Positions 9,178-18,052 of a stretch of DNA of 61,167 nt are shown here, in pieces. The stretch's first letter is position 1; every line of letters begins with the position of its first letter. The stretch comes from [Eubacterium] saphenum (GTDB taxonomy: Bacteria > Bacillota > Clostridia > Lachnospirales > Anaerotignaceae): NCBI GenBank assembly GCA_004557645.1, contig SFGI01000005.1, positions 1 to 61,167 on the forward strand. Direction: 5' to 3'. The notes below the pieces were generated by a model. It saw nothing but the letters and a program-made list of their open reading frames with translations, was not told the origin of the DNA and ran no database searches. The translations under genes were made by a program, and so were the position numbers.

Positions 9178-9189
9178 AGTTTTTCCTCT

Positions 9190-9339
9190 CTGTTAACGAG
9201 CTTCCCAGTGTTTATGAGTTCCGAACATATAGATAAAATCTGCGTGAGGAACGAATGCTGGGAAGGGTTATGTCATTGCGGCGAAGCCGCTAGCTAGGGG
9301 CAAAGCCCCGATGGGTTTTTCCGCAAGGAAAAAAACTTC
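9190..9339 (+). repeat. Chromosomal copy C1 of the palindromic repeat family
   Basis: This copy lies in the dlt leader. It contains CTGCGTGAGGAACGAATG, AGGGTTATG, the hairpin GCGGC-GAA-GCCGC, a TAGCTAG spacer, the hairpin GGGGC-AAA-GCCCC, then a CCGCAAGG end. The same order of blocks, read in the opposite direction, is found in the prophage at 42514-42660. The copy would be transcribed as part of the dlt 5' leader. Confidence 0.7.
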
Positions 9340-9376
9340 CTTAATATCTTTTCATTATTCTTTAAAACCATTTTTG

Positions 9377-9405
9377 AGTATAGCATTTGTGTTTTCTTCC
9401 GTCAA
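9377..9405 (-). promoter_or_regulatory. Promoter of the dlt-like operon
   Basis: On the minus strand TTGACG (9400-9405), a 17-base spacer and TATACT (9377-9382) form a near-consensus sigma-A promoter. The resulting leader is about 190 bases long and contains repeat copy C1. Confidence 0.75.
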
Positions 9406-9548
9406 GGTCAGAACTTTTCTACATAAAAAGAAGAAGCCTCACACACGGGGATGTATGAAAGCTTCCTTCATGTTTGCATGTTTGTATCATCATTGCTCTG
9501 TCTCTCGCATGGTTAGGATTTCTTTAAGACTTTGCATATTGATACCAG

Positions 9549-9624
9549 ATCAACGAACTCGCCTGCGCCAGGAACGTATGCCGGCAAGTGTTAGCAGTTT
9601 TTCTTGCGAAACACAAGAAAAAGA
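9549..9624 (+). repeat. Diverged copy C2 of the palindromic repeat family
   Basis: AACGAACTCGCCTGCGCCAG, GGAACGTATGCCGGCAAG and a closing hairpin TTTTTCTTG/CAAGAAAAA match the order of blocks in C1, but the double-hairpin module is missing. It lies between the dlt promoter and the YbaK gene. No gene is supported in the interval 9406-9792. Confidence 0.5.
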
Positions 9625-9792
9625 TGACCTTATTTCATTTATTTGAATAGTATAGCACATTAAAAAGATAAAAACAATCCTTTTCTTCCCTTGCATAATT
9701 CCTACTTTTCTGATATGCTGATTAAAAATGTAAATTTTTCGGGAGAAGAAGCCCTCGAACTATACAAATGTAACAAAGGAGAGAAATCATCA

Positions 9793-10272
9793 ATGTCTAT
9801 CGAAAAAGTACGTGCATATCTGAAAGAAATGAATTGCCCCAAAGAAGCCATCGAATTTGAAACATCTAGCGCAACCGTAGAATTGGCAGCAGAAGCCGCC
9901 GGCGTTATCCCCGCCCGTATCACAAAAACACTGTGCCTGATGTCCAAAGAAGGCCCCATCGTCATCTGTGTTGCCGGTGATACAAAGATCGACAACCGCA
10001 AATTCAAAGATACTTTCGGTCTGAAAGCAAAAATGCTTTCCGCAGAAGAAACACTGGATGCAACAGGACATGCTGTTGGCGGCGTTTGCCCCTTCGCCCT
10101 GCCCGAAGGCACAAAGGCTTATGCGGATATCTCCATGAAACGCTTCGATACCGTATTCCCTGCAGCAGGCAGCAGTAATTCCGCTGTAGAACTGACCTGC
10201 GACGAACTCTTCCACTACGGCAAATGCGTAGAATGGGTTGATGTATGCAAAGGCTGGCAGGAAGAAGAATAA
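9793..10272 (+). CDS. YbaK/aminoacyl-tRNA deacylase domain protein
   Basis: A 159-residue single-domain protein of the YbaK/ProX editing family, which hydrolyses mischarged aminoacyl-tRNAs such as Cys-tRNA(Pro) or Ala-tRNA(Pro). The family pattern includes SSATVELAAEAAGV near residue 25, ITKTLCLM, the conserved lysine in AGDTKIDNRKFK, and GGVCPFALPE near residue 98. The start at 9793 is favoured by an AAAGGAG site 12 bases upstream; a longer frame begins at 9691 but lacks such a site. It precedes the Rrf2 regulator by 25 bases and probably shares its transcript. Confidence 0.85.
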   Translation: MSIEKVRAYLKEMNCPKEAIEFETSSATVELAAEAAGVIPARITKTLCLMSKEGPIVICVAGDTKIDNRKFKDTFGLKAKMLSAEETLDATGHAVGGVCPFALPEGTKAYADISMKRFDTVFPAAGSSNSAVELTCDELFHYGKCVEWVDVCKGWQEEE

Positions 10273-10297
10273 ACAACCCCTTAAGAGAGGTGACTTT

Positions 10298-10744
10298 ATG
10301 AAGATTTCGACAAGAGGCCGTTATGGCATCCGCCTGATGCTTGCTCTGGCTCTCCATTACGAAAAAGGTACGATCCCCCTGAAAGCCATCGCAAAGGATC
10401 AGGGTATTTCTGAAAAATATCTGGAACAGATCATCAACCCCCTGACAAAATCCGGGCTGGTAAAAAGCTTCCGGGGCGCCCAGGGCGGTTATACACTGAC
10501 AAATCCCCCCGAGCAGACCACTGTCGGCGAGGTGCTGCGGGTGCTGGAAGGTTCCCTTTCCCCTGTGGATTGCGTAGATCACCCCAACTGTGCCAATGCG
10601 GATACTTGCGTTTCCCTTTCCATCTGGAAAAAGATGAAAGATGCCCTGGATGAAGTCGTAGACAACATCACACTGGCAGATATGGCAAAGGAATATGCCG
10701 AAAAAAATCCCCAAGCAGTTGAATCTTTTCACTGCAATGGCTAA
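10298..10744 (+). CDS. Rrf2-family transcriptional regulator, IscR-like
   Basis: A 148-residue winged-helix regulator beginning MKISTRGRYG, the classic Rrf2 start. The HTH lies near residues 25-50 (AIAKDQGISEKYLEQIINPL). Three cysteines in DCVDHPNCANADTCV near residues 90-105 match the spacing of IscR-type iron-sulfur ligands, so it may sense Fe-S status or cysteine supply. GAGGTGA sits 6 bases before ATG 10298. No iscS or iscU follows in this window; the gene ends at a terminator. Confidence 0.88.
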   Translation: MKISTRGRYGIRLMLALALHYEKGTIPLKAIAKDQGISEKYLEQIINPLTKSGLVKSFRGAQGGYTLTNPPEQTTVGEVLRVLEGSLSPVDCVDHPNCANADTCVSLSIWKKMKDALDEVVDNITLADMAKEYAEKNPQAVESFHCNG

Positions 10745-10751
10745 AAAACAA

Positions 10752-10788
10752 AAGCGATAAGACCATTGTTGGTTTTATCGCTTTTTTA
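10752..10788. terminator. Terminator after the Rrf2 gene
   Basis: AAGCGATAAGACC pairs with GGTTTTATCGCTT and is followed by a T run on the plus strand. The A run on the other side also lets it serve the convergent gene at 10807. Confidence 0.85.
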
Positions 10789-10806
10789 CGTTTTCTGATT
10801 GATATA

Positions 10807-11376
10807 TTATGTATCTCTTTTTTCATCCCGCACTGCCATATATTCCTCTTCTGTAATCGGTACCCAGACGCCTTCCTCCTCCAAATCAGCTTTGCGGTAT
10901 TCCACCTGATAACACCCAGAAAAAATACCCTCGCCGTTGAAAATTCCCGGCAGCCAAAGCCATTTTTTCTCTTTCGCCTGCGCATAATAGAGCAAATTTT
11001 CTTTCTGGATCACCCCAAGGGCATACAGACTATCATACTTTCCATGGGCATCTGTTAATCTTACCCGAAGATCATCTATATACAACATCCCTGTCTCTGG
11101 GCTGAGTCCATAGTTCTTTCCTTCATACAAAAACATCTGTACCCGATCTTTTTCCGCCAGAGAAAACTGTATGTAAGGATAACTGTCTATCTCTTCCATA
11201 TAGACCTTTTGTGTTTCCTCGGGAATTTCCACTTCTTCCTCCAATGCAGGCCAGAAGCCTATTTCATACCGAATCCAGTCCAAACCGATCTTCTCTCCAA
11301 TCGTTGCAGGATAACAATGAAGAAGCACCAAAACCACAAGGCACACTACGCCGCATTTTAAATATCTCCCTTTCAT
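10807..11376 (-). CDS. Hypothetical membrane-anchored protein
   Basis: A 189-residue protein with one N-terminal hydrophobic segment (about residues 8-24) and a basic start, MKGRYLK, consistent with a signal anchor or signal peptide. A Cys at residue 21 follows a hydrophobic run, but the lipobox is poor. The rest is a soluble, acidic, beta-rich region with no motif I recognise. GAGAGGGGG precedes the ATG. It is a single gene between two terminators; no function can be given. Confidence 0.7.
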   Translation of the reverse strand: MKGRYLKCGVVCLVVLVLLHCYPATIGEKIGLDWIRYEIGFWPALEEEVEIPEETQKVYMEEIDSYPYIQFSLAEKDRVQMFLYEGKNYGLSPETGMLYIDDLRVRLTDAHGKYDSLYALGVIQKENLLYYAQAKEKKWLWLPGIFNGEGIFSGCYQVEYRKADLEEEGVWVPITEEEYMAVRDEKRDT

Positions 11377-11450
11377 AAAATCCCCCTCTCCTAATTTATT
11401 TTATTATATCATGTCTCGTATTGTCTTACAACCTAAATCCCCATAATATA

Positions 11451-11499
11451 AAAAAGCCTGCGGTTCACCCAAAACCAGTGAACCCTCAGGCTTTCTTTT
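11451..11499. terminator. Bidirectional terminator after the histidine operon
   Basis: AAAGCCTG/CAGGCTTT and an inner GGTTCAC/GTGAACC form a long hairpin flanked by A and T runs. It lies at the hisK stop codon. Confidence 0.85.
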
Positions 11500-12331
11500 A
11501 CAATATAAAATCTTCCAATTCATCCCTGGAAAGCACCTTCACCCCGCGGAAACCGATCTCCTTTACCAGCTTTGCAATCTCGTCATAGGCAAAGCCCAGA
11601 GAAGCCCCATCATGGCTGTCGCTGGAAAGAAGGATATCGCCCTTTCTTTCGTGCAGGTTTTTCAAAAGCTGCACTGAGGGATAGGGTTCTTTCCGCAGCC
11701 CACGATACATAGCACCCGTGTTGATCTCAAAGGGGCGTCCCGTTTCAATAAGGGCATCCATAGCTGTCAGGGCAGCATCCCGGTAACGCTTGTCCATAGG
11801 ATCGAAAAAGCGGTTGCCTTCGTTGAATTTCGTCACCAGATCAAAATGTCCGATAAATGTAGCATTGGTTTTCTGCACGACCTCCGCCTCCTGCTCAAAA
11901 AAGCGTTTCGTCAGGGCATAGGGGTCTCCGCCAAAGCCTTCTTGGATGGCCCATTCCAATACTTCCGGGGATTCATCCACGCAGTAATACATGCCATCCT
12001 TTTCCACATAGTGAACAGAACCAACAACATAATCAAAACCTTCTGTAGATGTGGATGCACAAAAATCCTGTTCTACACCGCAGAGAATTTCTATCTTGCC
12101 TTTGTATTTCTCTGCCATAGCCCGTACTTCTGCCATATATTCCCGGGTCCCTTGGGGGCTCATACACCAAACCTCCACATCCTCTGGACGGAAATCATTG
12201 AAGCAGTGTCCGGAAAAGCCCAGTCTGGTAAAATCCTTTGCCAAAGCCGCCTGTATCATGCTTTCCACAGATTCTTTTCCGTCGCAGTAGGTGGTGTGGG
12301 TATGAAAATTCATTTTTGGAAATTTGCTCAT
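11498..12331 (-). CDS. hisK: Histidinol-phosphatase, PHP family
   Basis: A 277-residue PHP-domain phosphatase that removes phosphate from histidinol phosphate, the penultimate part of histidine synthesis. Metal-binding motifs include NFHTHTTYCDG near residue 8, GFSGHCFND near residue 39, GVEQDF, GSVHY, GHFDLVTKF and SSDSHDG near the C-terminus. Length is typical of HisK/HisJ. It is the last gene of the his operon, overlapping hisIE by 4 bases. Bacteria with this enzyme have a monofunctional HisB, as seen here. Confidence 0.92.
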   Translation of the reverse strand: MSKFPKMNFHTHTTYCDGKESVESMIQAALAKDFTRLGFSGHCFNDFRPEDVEVWCMSPQGTREYMAEVRAMAEKYKGKIEILCGVEQDFCASTSTEGFDYVVGSVHYVEKDGMYYCVDESPEVLEWAIQEGFGGDPYALTKRFFEQEAEVVQKTNATFIGHFDLVTKFNEGNRFFDPMDKRYRDAALTAMDALIETGRPFEINTGAMYRGLRKEPYPSVQLLKNLHERKGDILLSSDSHDGASLGFAYDEIAKLVKEIGFRGVKVLSRDELEDFIL

Positions 12332-12978
12332 TTCGTCATCTTCTCCTGTTTTACCTTGTGGTCAATGACATGTCTGCTAGCCAATTCTTTTCTGACATCC
12401 TCCAAAGAAATGCCCGCTTCTACCATCAGCACCATCACATGATACGCCAGATCAGCAATTTCATAGATGGTTTCCGCCTTATCCTCTGCCTTCGCCGCGA
12501 TGATGACCTCAGTGGATTCTTCGCCTACCTTTTTCAAAATCTTATCCAGACCTTTTTCAAAGAGGTATGTGGTATAAGAGCCTTCCGGCTTGTTGATTTT
12601 TCTGCCTTCCAGCATATCCATCAGCCCCTGCAGAGAGAATGCACTCAGCTCAGGATTCACATACACCAGATCATTGAAGCAGGAATCGGTACCCAGATGG
12701 CAGGCAGGGCCATCCTTCAATACTTCTACTGTCAGGGCATCTCTGTCACAGTCCGCTGTGATAGAAACAATGTGCTGCACATTGCCGGAGGTATCGCCCT
12801 TTCTCCACAGTTCCTGTCTGGAACGAGACCAGAAGCAGGTGCGGCCTTCCTCCATGCTGATCTGCAGGCTTTCCTTGTTCATATAAGCCACCGTCAGCAC
12901 CTTTTTGCTTTCCGCATCCACAACGACAGTGGGAATAAGACCCTTTTCGTCAAATTTTAAATCTTCTATCTTAAGCAT
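12328..12978 (-). CDS. hisI: Bifunctional phosphoribosyl-AMP cyclohydrolase / phosphoribosyl-ATP pyrophosphatase
   Basis: A 216-residue HisIE fusion performing steps two and three of histidine synthesis. The HisI half has VVDAESKKVLTVAYMNKESL, FWSRSRQELWRKGDTSGN and the metal-binding cysteines around DCDRDAL and ACHLGTDSC. The HisE half starts near residue 118 and has VGEESTEVIIAAK and EIADLAYHVMVLM. ATG 12978 is chosen over an upstream in-frame codon at 13032, because MLKIEDLKFDEKG is the family start and GGAG lies before it. Confidence 0.95.
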   Translation of the reverse strand: MLKIEDLKFDEKGLIPTVVVDAESKKVLTVAYMNKESLQISMEEGRTCFWSRSRQELWRKGDTSGNVQHIVSITADCDRDALTVEVLKDGPACHLGTDSCFNDLVYVNPELSAFSLQGLMDMLEGRKINKPEGSYTTYLFEKGLDKILKKVGEESTEVIIAAKAEDKAETIYEIADLAYHVMVLMVEAGISLEDVRKELASRHVIDHKVKQEKMTK

Positions 12979-12994
12979 GATTCGCACTCCTTCA

Positions 12995-13753
12995 TTACTT
13001 ACGCACAATGATGCCTTCTTTATCCAAAGCATCCTTCAAATCAGAAATTTTCACTTCTCCGAAATGGAAGATGGAAGCCGCCAGACCTGCATCAATGGTG
13101 GGGATTTCTTTGAACAGGGTCACGAAATCCTCGATACAGCCTGCCCCGCCGGAAGCGATAACAGGCACGGAAACGATCTCACAGACCTGTTTCAGCAGTT
13201 CCAAGTCGAAGCCCTGCTTCACGCCATCGGTATCGATGCTGTTGACAACCACTTCGCCTGCACCCATATCCACACAGCGTTTGATCCACGCCAGTGCCTC
13301 CATACCGGTGTTTTCTCTGCCGCCCTTGGCAAATACCATAAATTTGCCATCCACGCGTTTCACATCCACGGAAAGCACCACGCACTGGTCGCCGTATTTC
13401 TTCGCTGCTTCTTCGATGAGCTGAGGATTTCTGATAGCACCGCTGTTTACACTGACCTTATCCGCACCGCATTTCAGCACACGGTCAAAATCCTCCAAGG
13501 TATTGATGCCGCCGCCCACCGTCAGGGGGATGAAAATATTCTGAGCTACTTCTGTCAGGATATCGGTAAAAAGGGCTCTGCCCTCGGCGGATGCGGTGAT
13601 ATCGTAAAACACCAGTTCATCAGCACCGCAGTCACTGTAATATTTGCCCAACTCCACAGGAGAAGAAACGTCGGAAAGGCCTTCAAACTGCACGCCCTTT
13701 ACCACTCTGCCGTTTTTTACATCCAGACAGGGAATGATTCGCTTGGTAATCAT
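12995..13753 (-). CDS. hisF: Imidazole glycerol phosphate synthase cyclase subunit HisF
   Basis: A 252-residue TIM-barrel enzyme that, with the glutaminase HisH, makes imidazole glycerol phosphate and AICAR. The start MITKRIIPCLDVKNGRVVKG, with catalytic Asp11, is diagnostic. The second catalytic Asp is in NSIDTDGVKQG near residue 130. Phosphate-binding loops GGGINTLED and ASGGAG are present. It overlaps hisA by 4 bases. Confidence 0.97.
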   Translation of the reverse strand: MITKRIIPCLDVKNGRVVKGVQFEGLSDVSSPVELGKYYSDCGADELVFYDITASAEGRALFTDILTEVAQNIFIPLTVGGGINTLEDFDRVLKCGADKVSVNSGAIRNPQLIEEAAKKYGDQCVVLSVDVKRVDGKFMVFAKGGRENTGMEALAWIKRCVDMGAGEVVVNSIDTDGVKQGFDLELLKQVCEIVSVPVIASGGAGCIEDFVTLFKEIPTIDAGLAASIFHFGEVKISDLKDALDKEGIIVRK

Positions 13754-14475
13754 TTTGCTTCCTCCTTTGTCAGTTCCACTGCGGCTTTCAGGTCGATATT
13801 GCCCGTATAAAGGGCCTTGCCCAGAATGGCGCCATACAGCCCCATATCCGCCAGTTTTTTCACATCATCCAATGTAGTCACGCCGCCGGAAGCCACGATA
13901 TCCACAGAAAATTTTTCAGAAAGTTCTTGATATAATTCCAAATTTGTGCCGGAAAGCAGACCATCCTTGGAAATATCTGTACAGATGATAGTTTTTACGC
14001 CGATTTTCTGCAGTTTTTCACAGAAATCAAAGCAGCTTTCAGTGGAAACCTCTGTCCAGCCTTTGATGGCAACCATACCATCTTTGATATCTACGCCAAC
14101 AGCGATCTTCTCTCCGTATTTCTGCACCATTTCTTCCAGAAAAGCGGGATTCTGCACCGCCGCCGTACCCAAAATCACACGGAATACGCCCGCATCCAGA
14201 TATTTTTGGATGACTTCTTCGGAGCGGATGCCGCCGCCCACTTCCACCAACAGACCGCCTGTTTCCACAATGTTTCGGATGGTTTCCAGATTGGGGGTGC
14301 CGCCATCCTTGGCCCCTTCCAAATCTACTACATGGAGATATTTGGCCCCTGCCGCCGCAAAGGAACGGGCAACCTCCCCGGGATTTTCACTATACACTGT
14401 TTTCTGTGCGTAATCGCCCTTCACCAGACGTACCGCACAGCCGCCGATCAGATCGATCGCAGGAAATAATTCCAT
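13750..14475 (-). CDS. hisA: ProFAR isomerase HisA
   Basis: A 241-residue TIM-barrel isomerase of the HisA/HisF family. The start MELFPAIDLIGGCAVRLVKG carries the general-base Asp, and the second Asp is in CTDISKDGLLSG near residue 127. Loops GGGIRSEE and ASGGVTTLDD bind the two phosphates. ATG 14475 follows an AAAGGAGG site; the in-frame upstream start at 14505 is unlikely. Confidence 0.96.
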   Translation of the reverse strand: MELFPAIDLIGGCAVRLVKGDYAQKTVYSENPGEVARSFAAAGAKYLHVVDLEGAKDGGTPNLETIRNIVETGGLLVEVGGGIRSEEVIQKYLDAGVFRVILGTAAVQNPAFLEEMVQKYGEKIAVGVDIKDGMVAIKGWTEVSTESCFDFCEKLQKIGVKTIICTDISKDGLLSGTNLELYQELSEKFSVDIVASGGVTTLDDVKKLADMGLYGAILGKALYTGNIDLKAAVELTKEEAK

Positions 14476-14492
14476 GGAATTTTCCTCCTTTA

Positions 14493-15110
14493 TTATAATT
14501 CGCAAAAGGCTTTCAAAATCTTTAAGCCCACCTCGCCGCTCTTTTCCGGGTGGAACTGGGTGCCATATACGTTCCCGCTTTCCACAGAAGCCGTCAGCTC
14601 TGCGCCGTATTCCGCTCTGGCTGTGACGAAATCATCACAGTCCACCCCCGCATAGGAATGGACAAAATAAACACAGTCGCCTTCGTTGATATATTTATAG
14701 AGCTTGCTCTTTTCTCTCCCCTTGGGGAAGATCAGACCATTCCAGCCAATGTGGGGCACCTTCAGCCCTTCCCCGATCATAGGGGCGATAGGCTTCACGC
14801 TACCTTTGATGAGCCCAAGACCTTCATGCTCGCCATATTCATAATTCTTTTCCAGGAGCATCTGCATTCCCAAGCAAATCCCCAACAGGGGCTTGCCCTT
14901 GGTCGCTTCCTCCAGCACTACCTTTTCCATGCCGCTCTGGCGCAGCTTTGCAATGGCATCTTCAAATGCACCGACCCCGGGCAGGATGATGCGGTCTGCC
15001 TTTCTGATCTCTTCCATATCCTTTGTCACCTTTGCCTCTGCCCCGATGAATTTCAAGGAGCTTTGCAAGGAAAACAGATTGCCTACGCCATAATCAATAA
15101 TCGCGATCAT
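14493..15110 (-). CDS. hisH: Imidazole glycerol phosphate synthase glutaminase subunit HisH
   Basis: A 205-residue class I glutamine amidotransferase that delivers ammonia to HisF. The triad is visible as Cys in GICLGMQML near residue 79 and His-x-Glu in TQFHPEKSGEVG near residue 188. The oxyanion strand PGVGAF is near residue 48. The ATG at 15110 overlaps the hisB stop by one base (TGATG), which suggests coupled translation; a GTG one codon earlier is also possible. Confidence 0.95.
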   Translation of the reverse strand: MIAIIDYGVGNLFSLQSSLKFIGAEAKVTKDMEEIRKADRIILPGVGAFEDAIAKLRQSGMEKVVLEEATKGKPLLGICLGMQMLLEKNYEYGEHEGLGLIKGSVKPIAPMIGEGLKVPHIGWNGLIFPKGREKSKLYKYINEGDCVYFVHSYAGVDCDDFVTARAEYGAELTASVESGNVYGTQFHPEKSGEVGLKILKAFCEL

Positions 15111-15697
15111 CACAGCACCCCCTTTGTGGAAGGAATCTCGTCTTTATAAGCTTCCTGCACCGCCACAGCCTTTGCCAATGCACGGGCAACCGCCTTAAAG
15201 GTTCCTTCAATGATGTGGTGGGAATTTCTGCCCCGGAACTGCAGGATATGCAGATTCATTTTGGCATTCCGCACAAAGGCGATGAAAAATTCCTCCACCA
15301 ATTCTGTATCGAATGTGCCGACTTTCTCCGTAGGGATTTCCAAGCCATATTCCAGATGACTTCTGCCGCCCAAATCCACCGCCGCCAGAATCAAGGCTTC
15401 ATCCATGGGCAGGGTGATATCCCCATAGCGGGCAATGCCTCTGCTGTCACCCAGGGCTTCTGCAAAAGCCATTCCCAGACAGATACCGATATCCTCCACA
15501 GAATGATGGTCATCCACTTCAATATCGCCCTTGCAGACTACATCCAGATCGAATCTGCCGTGTTTTGCAAAGAGGGTCAGCATGTGATCCAAAAAGCCCA
15601 CACCTGTATTGATACTGCTTTCGCCGCTTCCATCCAAACAAAGGGACAGGCTGATATCAGTCTCTGCTGTTTTCCGCTTAATTTCACTGCTTCTCAT
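15110..15697 (-). CDS. hisB: Imidazoleglycerol-phosphate dehydratase HisB (monofunctional)
   Basis: A 195-residue dehydratase. Manganese-binding motifs are FLDHMLTLFAKHG near residue 36, DDHHSVEDIG near residue 61, and RNSHHIIEG near residue 160. There is no N-terminal phosphatase domain, in agreement with a separate HisK. It starts 2 bases after hisC ends. Confidence 0.96.
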   Translation of the reverse strand: MRSSEIKRKTAETDISLSLCLDGSGESSINTGVGFLDHMLTLFAKHGRFDLDVVCKGDIEVDDHHSVEDIGICLGMAFAEALGDSRGIARYGDITLPMDEALILAAVDLGGRSHLEYGLEIPTEKVGTFDTELVEEFFIAFVRNAKMNLHILQFRGRNSHHIIEGTFKAVARALAKAVAVQEAYKDEIPSTKGVL

Positions 15698-15698
15698 G

Positions 15699-16772
15699 TC
15701 ATGCCCCTTTCTGTTCCTGCAAAATTTCTGTCAGCTTTTCAAACATCACTTGCATCTGTTCCGGTGTGCCGATGGTGATGCGGACAAAATCTTCAATTTT
15801 CGCCTTGCCGAAATAGCGCACCAGAACGCCTTTTTTCTTCAATTCTTCATAAACCACTTTTCCGCTGAGGGCATTGCTCTTGGCAAAGATAAAGTTTGCC
15901 ACAGAATCCAGCACAGTGAAGCCCATTTCTCTCAGCTTCGCTGTGGTCATTTCTCTGGTCTGGGCGATTTTCTTTGCATTTTCCACATAATAGGAATTGC
16001 TGTCCACCGCCGCTTCCCCTGCCGCCAGTGTCAGGCGGTTGATGTTGTAGGGGTTTGTGGAATATTTGATCTTTTCCAGATCTTCAATGATGGCTTCATT
16101 TGCCATGGCAAAGCCCAGTCTCGCTCCTGCCATGGAACGGGATTTGGAAAAGGTCTGCACCACCAGCAGGTTATCATATTTCTTGATAAAATCCACACAG
16201 CTTGTCCCGCCAAAATCCACATAAGCTTCGTCGATGACAACGATATTGTCAGGGTTGGTTTTCAAAATCTCTTCGATTTCAGCCAAGGAAATTTCCATGC
16301 CCGTAGGAGCATTGGGGTTGGCAATGACCACCATTCTGCCGATGCCGCAGTAATCCCGATAATCCACGCCAAAATCCTCTTTCAGGGGAACTTTTTTGCA
16401 GTCCACATGGTACAAATCCCCATAAACGGGATAAAAACCGTAGCTGATCTCCGGGAAAGCGGCTCCCCGTTCTGCATCACAGAAGGCCATGAAAGCGAAA
16501 TTCAAAATATCATCAGAACCATTGGAAAGGAATACGTTTTTCGCTTCCACCCCATTCAGTGCCGCCAGCTTTTCCTTTAGCACCTTACCTGTAGGGTCGG
16601 GGTAGAGGTTCAGCAACTCTACCTCTGCTTTGGAAACCCTCTCCAGCACTTCCGGGGAAGGCGGATAAGGAGATTCGTTGGTATTCAGTTTTACGTACTG
16701 CTGATCTCTGGGCTGTTCCCCCGGTGTATATGCTTCCAGCCCCGCAAAACGGGAACTCATAAATCTGCTCAT
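15699..16772 (-). CDS. hisC: Histidinol-phosphate aminotransferase HisC
   Basis: A 357-residue fold-type I PLP enzyme. KLNTNESPYPPSP near residue 28, NPNAPTG near residue 152, IDEAYVDF near residue 177 and the lysine block FSKSRSMAGARLGF near residue 207 mark the PLP site. It overlaps hisD by 4 bases (ATGA). Chromosomal context leaves no doubt about the pathway. Confidence 0.95.
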   Translation of the reverse strand: MSRFMSSRFAGLEAYTPGEQPRDQQYVKLNTNESPYPPSPEVLERVSKAEVELLNLYPDPTGKVLKEKLAALNGVEAKNVFLSNGSDDILNFAFMAFCDAERGAAFPEISYGFYPVYGDLYHVDCKKVPLKEDFGVDYRDYCGIGRMVVIANPNAPTGMEISLAEIEEILKTNPDNIVVIDEAYVDFGGTSCVDFIKKYDNLLVVQTFSKSRSMAGARLGFAMANEAIIEDLEKIKYSTNPYNINRLTLAAGEAAVDSNSYYVENAKKIAQTREMTTAKLREMGFTVLDSVANFIFAKSNALSGKVVYEELKKKGVLVRYFGKAKIEDFVRITIGTPEQMQVMFEKLTEILQEQKGA

Positions 16773-18052
16773 TTCACTACCCCCTTGTCAACTCGCACAA
16801 GGGCAGAGCGGGCATGGGCTTCCAGCCCTTCCCTTCTGGCAAAGAAGCCAATCTTTTCTGCCTCTGCCCCCAATGCATCTTTTGTATAATAGGTAAAGGA
16901 AGATTTCTTGATAAAATCATCTACACTCAGCGGACTGGAAAATCTTGCTGTACCGCTGGTGGGTAAGGTATGGTTGGGACCTGCAAAATAATCGCCCAAA
17001 GCCTCCGGTGCGTTTCTGCCAAGGAAAATAGAACCGGCATGGCGGATATCCGCCAGATATTTGAAGGGGTCATCCACACAAACTTCCAGATGCTCGGGAG
17101 CAATCTCATTGGAAACTTTGATGGCCTGAGCAACACTTTCCACTACAATGATCTTGCCGTTTTTATCGATAGACGCTCTGGCAATTTCTGCTCTGGGCAG
17201 GAGGGGGATCTGCCGTTCCAATTCCTCCGCCACAGCCTTCGCCAAGGCTTCGCTTTCTGTTACCAATACCGCCGAAGCCATTTTGTCGTGTTCTGCCTGA
17301 GAAAGCAGATCTGCCGCCACCACAGCCGCATCAGAATTGCCATCGGCAATCACAAGAATCTCGCTGGGGCCTGCAATCATATCAATGGAAACCTGCCCGA
17401 AAACCTGTTTCTTTGCTTCCGCCACAAAAGCATTGCCGGGGCCAACAATTTTATCTACTCTGGGTATGCTTTCTGTGCCATAGGCCAAAGCGGCTACCGC
17501 CTGGGCACCGCCGATTTTGAAAATCCTGTCCACGCCGGCGATTTCTGCCGCCGCAATGATATCAGGGTTCAGCTTGCCGCCCTTGGCAGGGGTCACCATA
17601 CAGACCTCCTTCACCCCGGCGATTTTTGCAGGGATACAGTCCATCAGAACGGTAGAAGGATAGCTGGCTGTGCCGCCGGGGACATACAGACCGACTCTGT
17701 CCAAGGGAATGATCTTCTGTCCCAAAACCACACCGGGACGCTCTGTGATGACAAAATCTGTCCGTTTCTGCTTTTCATGGAAGGCACGGATATGGGCCGC
17801 CGCTTCTTTCAGGATTTCCATAAATTCCACATCTACTTCCGCCAGAGCCGCCGCCCGTTCCTCCGCAGAAACCTCCAAAACCTCCGCCGCCGCACCGTCA
17901 AACTCTCTGGCATAGCGTTTCAGGGCTTCGTCGCCGTTTTTGCGTACATCGGCAATGATATTGGCAACCACATCGGCAACGGTAGTCTTTTCTTCTTCTC
18001 TGGAGAAAATCTCGTCTATTTTAATGTCTTTATAAGCATAAGTCTGAATCAT
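16769..18052 (-). CDS. hisD: Histidinol dehydrogenase HisD
   Basis: A 427-residue NAD-dependent zinc enzyme catalysing the last two oxidations to histidine. Signatures include PLDRVGLYVPGG near residue 115, VDKIVGPGNAFVAEAKKQVF, IDMIAGPSEILVIAD and the late APEHLEV and GPNHTLPTSGTARF blocks carrying zinc and catalytic histidines. It overlaps the GNAT gene by 4 bases and hisC by 4 bases. Confidence 0.97.
   Translation of the reverse strand: MIQTYAYKDIKIDEIFSREEEKTTVADVVANIIADVRKNGDEALKRYAREFDGAAAEVLEVSAEERAAALAEVDVEFMEILKEAAAHIRAFHEKQKRTDFVITERPGVVLGQKIIPLDRVGLYVPGGTASYPSTVLMDCIPAKIAGVKEVCMVTPAKGGKLNPDIIAAAEIAGVDRIFKIGGAQAVAALAYGTESIPRVDKIVGPGNAFVAEAKKQVFGQVSIDMIAGPSEILVIADGNSDAAVVAADLLSQAEHDKMASAVLVTESEALAKAVAEELERQIPLLPRAEIARASIDKNGKIIVVESVAQAIKVSNEIAPEHLEVCVDDPFKYLADIRHAGSIFLGRNAPEALGDYFAGPNHTLPTSGTARFSSPLSVDDFIKKSSFTYYTKDALGAEAEKIGFFARREGLEAHARSALVRVDKGVVK

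Noticed and set aside
9311..9646. A 111-codon plus-strand frame in the dlt promoter region
   Set aside because: It covers the promoter and repeat C2, has basic low-complexity sequence and no ribosome site.
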